A DNA stretch of 21,228 bases. Origin: a virus. The notes under the pieces are model-generated. The model did no database searches. It was given only the letters and a program-made list of their open reading frames with translations, and was not told the DNA's origin. The stretch covers positions 1 to 21,228 of IMG/VR virus record IMGVR_UViG_3300035070_001788; one strand, given 5' to 3'. The position numbers were made by a program, and so were the translations under genes. The stretch's first letter is position 1. Every line of letters starts with the position of its first letter. Shown piece after piece: positions 20,219 to 21,228 of the stretch.

Positions 20219-20222
20219 TATG
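20192..20222 (+). repeat. Cassette linker repeat, copy 3 (31-bp version)
   Basis: Identical over 31 bases to copy 4. It ends gene B and starts gene C. Confidence 0.85.
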
Positions 20223-20390
20223 ATAAACCCAAATAAAAAATTAAAAGATATGACAAAAAAATTAGATGATATTTTAGATTGGTTAGTTGATAGCCCAATG
20301 GATAATAAAGACTATAACGATATACATAAAATTTTTAATAAATATTTAGAAATAGAAGAAAATCAACAAGCGAGCGAGCAGAAGGGATAA
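20220..20390 (+). CDS. Cassette gene C, unknown, ends QQASEQKG
   Basis: A 56-codon frame: MINPNKKLKDMTKKLDDILD, then WLVDSPMDNKDYNDIHKIFN and KYLEIEENQQASEQKG. It is mainly helical and charged. It starts one base after the stop of gene B and its own stop is one base before the next ATG. It is real by context: it has the same linker, frame logic and spacing as its neighbours. Function unknown. Confidence 0.7.
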   Translation: MINPNKKLKDMTKKLDDILDWLVDSPMDNKDYNDIHKIFNKYLEIEENQQASEQKG

Positions 20391-20394
20391 TATG
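20364..20394 (+). repeat. Cassette linker repeat, copy 4 (31-bp version)
   Basis: Identical over 31 bases to copy 3. It closes gene C and supplies the ribosome site and ATG of gene D, which itself lacks the tail. Confidence 0.85.
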
Positions 20395-20547
20395 AATATA
20401 ACACAATTAGAAAAAGAAATAATAAAGGTATTAAAAATTAATGAAAATGTAGATTGGGATTTTTCAGATATACCACCAAAAGAAGAGTTTAAAGAATTAC
20501 AAATATTTATTAAACGATTGTTTAAAGAATATAGGGGGCAGGAATGA
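20392..20547 (+). CDS. Cassette gene D, unknown, no shared tail
   Basis: A 51-codon frame: MNITQLEKEIIKVLKINENV, then DWDFSDIPPKEEFKELQIFI and KRLFKEYRGQE. It is a charged helical protein. It uses the linker repeat for initiation but ends differently, with its TGA overlapping the next ATG (ATGA). It therefore marks the right end of the cassette run. Not recognised. Confidence 0.65.
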   Translation: MNITQLEKEIIKVLKINENVDWDFSDIPPKEEFKELQIFIKRLFKEYRGQE

Positions 20548-20786
20548 CACAACGAGATGAAGGACACGACTATCGAGACAGTAAGAATAAGGCGCAGGCG
20601 TATGAGCGCAAGCAAAAAATAGAAGATATCATTGAGGACATAAGAGAATTAAGAGATGCAGACTTCCACGTTTGTAAACATAGCGAGTGGCAAGCTAAAG
20701 GCGAACCCGAAACAGATGAAGATATCACTTGTACTTGTGGTGAGTTTGATTCTGTTATTGACAAGTTAGAAGAGTTAAAAGTTTAA
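20544..20786 (+). CDS. Small protein with a Cys/His cluster, unknown
   Basis: An 80-residue protein. The charged helical N-terminus (QAYERKQKIEDIIEDIRELR, about 18-37) precedes a possible metal site: HVCKH with Cys 44 and His 46 and CTCG with Cys 63 and Cys 65. It ends in the helix DSVIDKLEELKV. The spacing C-x-H ... C-x-C is unusual for a classic zinc finger but could bind one metal. GGGGGCAGG precedes the ATG, and its ATG overlaps the stop of gene D. Its 3' end overlaps the convergent nuclease gene by 12 bases. Function unknown. Confidence 0.7.
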   Translation: MTQRDEGHDYRDSKNKAQAYERKQKIEDIIEDIRELRDADFHVCKHSEWQAKGEPETDEDITCTCGEFDSVIDKLEELKV

Positions 20787-21146
20787 CTTCTCTAAACATG
20801 ACAAACAATCTTCAATATTTTGAGCTATGGGTGTAGCCTTTAAACCACAAACGACAAGCTCGTCCACTTGTTTACCAAGATACAAGCACAAGCGTTTTTT
20901 CTTAACATCTTTAACCAATATAAATGTGTTAACGGGGTGGCGTATATGAAAACTAATTTGATGAGGGGACAAGCGAATCTTATTACCAGACTTAACAACC
21001 TTAAGTTCTACTGTAAAGAAAGCATTATTAGTATTATAGCCGAGCAGGTCTGGAGTTCCAAAGGCACAGGCGTTCTCAATTCTTGTCCATTTAATAGTAG
21101 GTGTATTCTTTTTTACATACTGCCAAAAATTACTTTCGTCTTTCAC
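20775..21146 (-). CDS. VRR-NUC-like PD-(D/E)XK nuclease
   Basis: A 123-residue protein, a normal length for a stand-alone VRR-NUC domain. Catalytic pattern: Glu 24 in RIEN, GTPDLLG with Asp 33, FTVELKV with Glu 47 and Lys 49, and LSPHQ with Gln 63. This is the E...G-x-P-D...E-x-K...Q order of the family, which acts on structured DNA in phage recombination or replication. The start is a GTG at 21146; no in-frame ATG is available. It overlaps the end of the convergent 80-aa gene by 12 bases and the preceding minus-strand gene by 17 bases. It may resolve junctions before packaging, but this is inference from the fold. Confidence 0.8.
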   Translation of the reverse strand: MKDESNFWQYVKKNTPTIKWTRIENACAFGTPDLLGYNTNNAFFTVELKVVKSGNKIRLSPHQISFHIRHPVNTFILVKDVKKKRLCLYLGKQVDELVVCGLKATPIAQNIEDCLSCLEKLNF

Positions 21147-21228
21147 TGTTTACTCTTGCCTGTAAATTAAAATGTATAAATCTAAATGGGTCAATACCAT
21201 TATCTACACTAAATTGATGAGGCAACCA
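21130..21228 (-). CDS. C-terminal fragment of a gene beyond the right edge
   Basis: An open frame enters from the right edge and ends at a TAA at 21132-21130. The last 32 residues are visible: WLPHQFSVDNGIDPFRFIHF, then NLQARVNSERRK. It overlaps the start of the nuclease gene by 17 bases in a different frame, which is normal for this compact genome. The piece is too short to identify. A replication gene upstream of the nuclease would be usual, but nothing here shows that. Confidence 0.45.
   Translation of the reverse strand, partial: WLPHQFSVDNGIDPFRFIHFNLQARVNSERRK

Noticed and set aside
19767-20394. A CRISPR array, because of four regular repeats.
   Set aside because: The spacing is unequal (166-268 bases), the spacers are ORFs, and no cas genes are present.

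Overview
The window looks like part of the genome of an uncultured marine tailed phage, probably short-tailed and similar to the phages of SAR11 and related low-GC marine bacteria. The basis is the strong AT bias, very tight packing and the gene set: a large terminase, an 832-residue portal, a phage GroES, an acidic scaffold, an HK97-type capsid protein, P22 gp4-like adaptors, and a fibre-like protein rich in Asp, Thr and Ala repeats that is typical of marine phages. There are no tRNAs, rRNAs, insertion sequences, CRISPR arrays or integrase. Host and tail type are inferences, because both genome ends lie outside the window.

Late block (1-16229, all minus strand, read right to left): terminase large subunit, two basic proteins (one a small GTG-start gene hidden under the portal start), portal, a holin-like membrane protein, a run of eight short lysine/arginine-rich proteins, two small acidic helical proteins, GroES, scaffold, a 153-aa conserved protein, a putative decoration protein, major capsid protein, two small proteins, two beta-rich structural proteins, three neck/adaptor-type proteins and a fibre cut by the left edge. 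Many junctions are one-base TAATG, TGATG or TAGTG overlaps. The few larger gaps carry inverted repeats, several of them just before a Shine-Dalgarno site.

Junction (16230-17093): a structured non-coding stretch holds a candidate late promoter, a 71-nt region closed by a 7-bp stem, and a near-perfect leftward intrinsic terminator. That terminator isolates one minus-strand orphan gene (16585-17016). This gene diverges from the rightward genes across a 38-bp inverted repeat that carries a TTGACA box in each direction.

Early/accessory block (17094-20786, plus strand, then 20775-21228 minus): small, mostly unrecognised genes. They include a coiled-coil protein, a zinc-ribbon protein next to a gene-product-88-like protein, and a run of four tiny ORFs. 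Three of those ORFs end in the same residues, QQASEQKG, because one repeated sequence serves as C-terminal codons, ribosome site, stop and next start. A convergent minus-strand gene looks like a VRR-NUC type PD-(D/E)XK nuclease, and a further minus-strand gene runs off the right edge. The most unusual content is the QQASEQKG cassette run, the early-region enrichment of the 7-mer ACAAGCG, the divergent promoter palindrome, and several RNA-scale hairpins placed over start sites.
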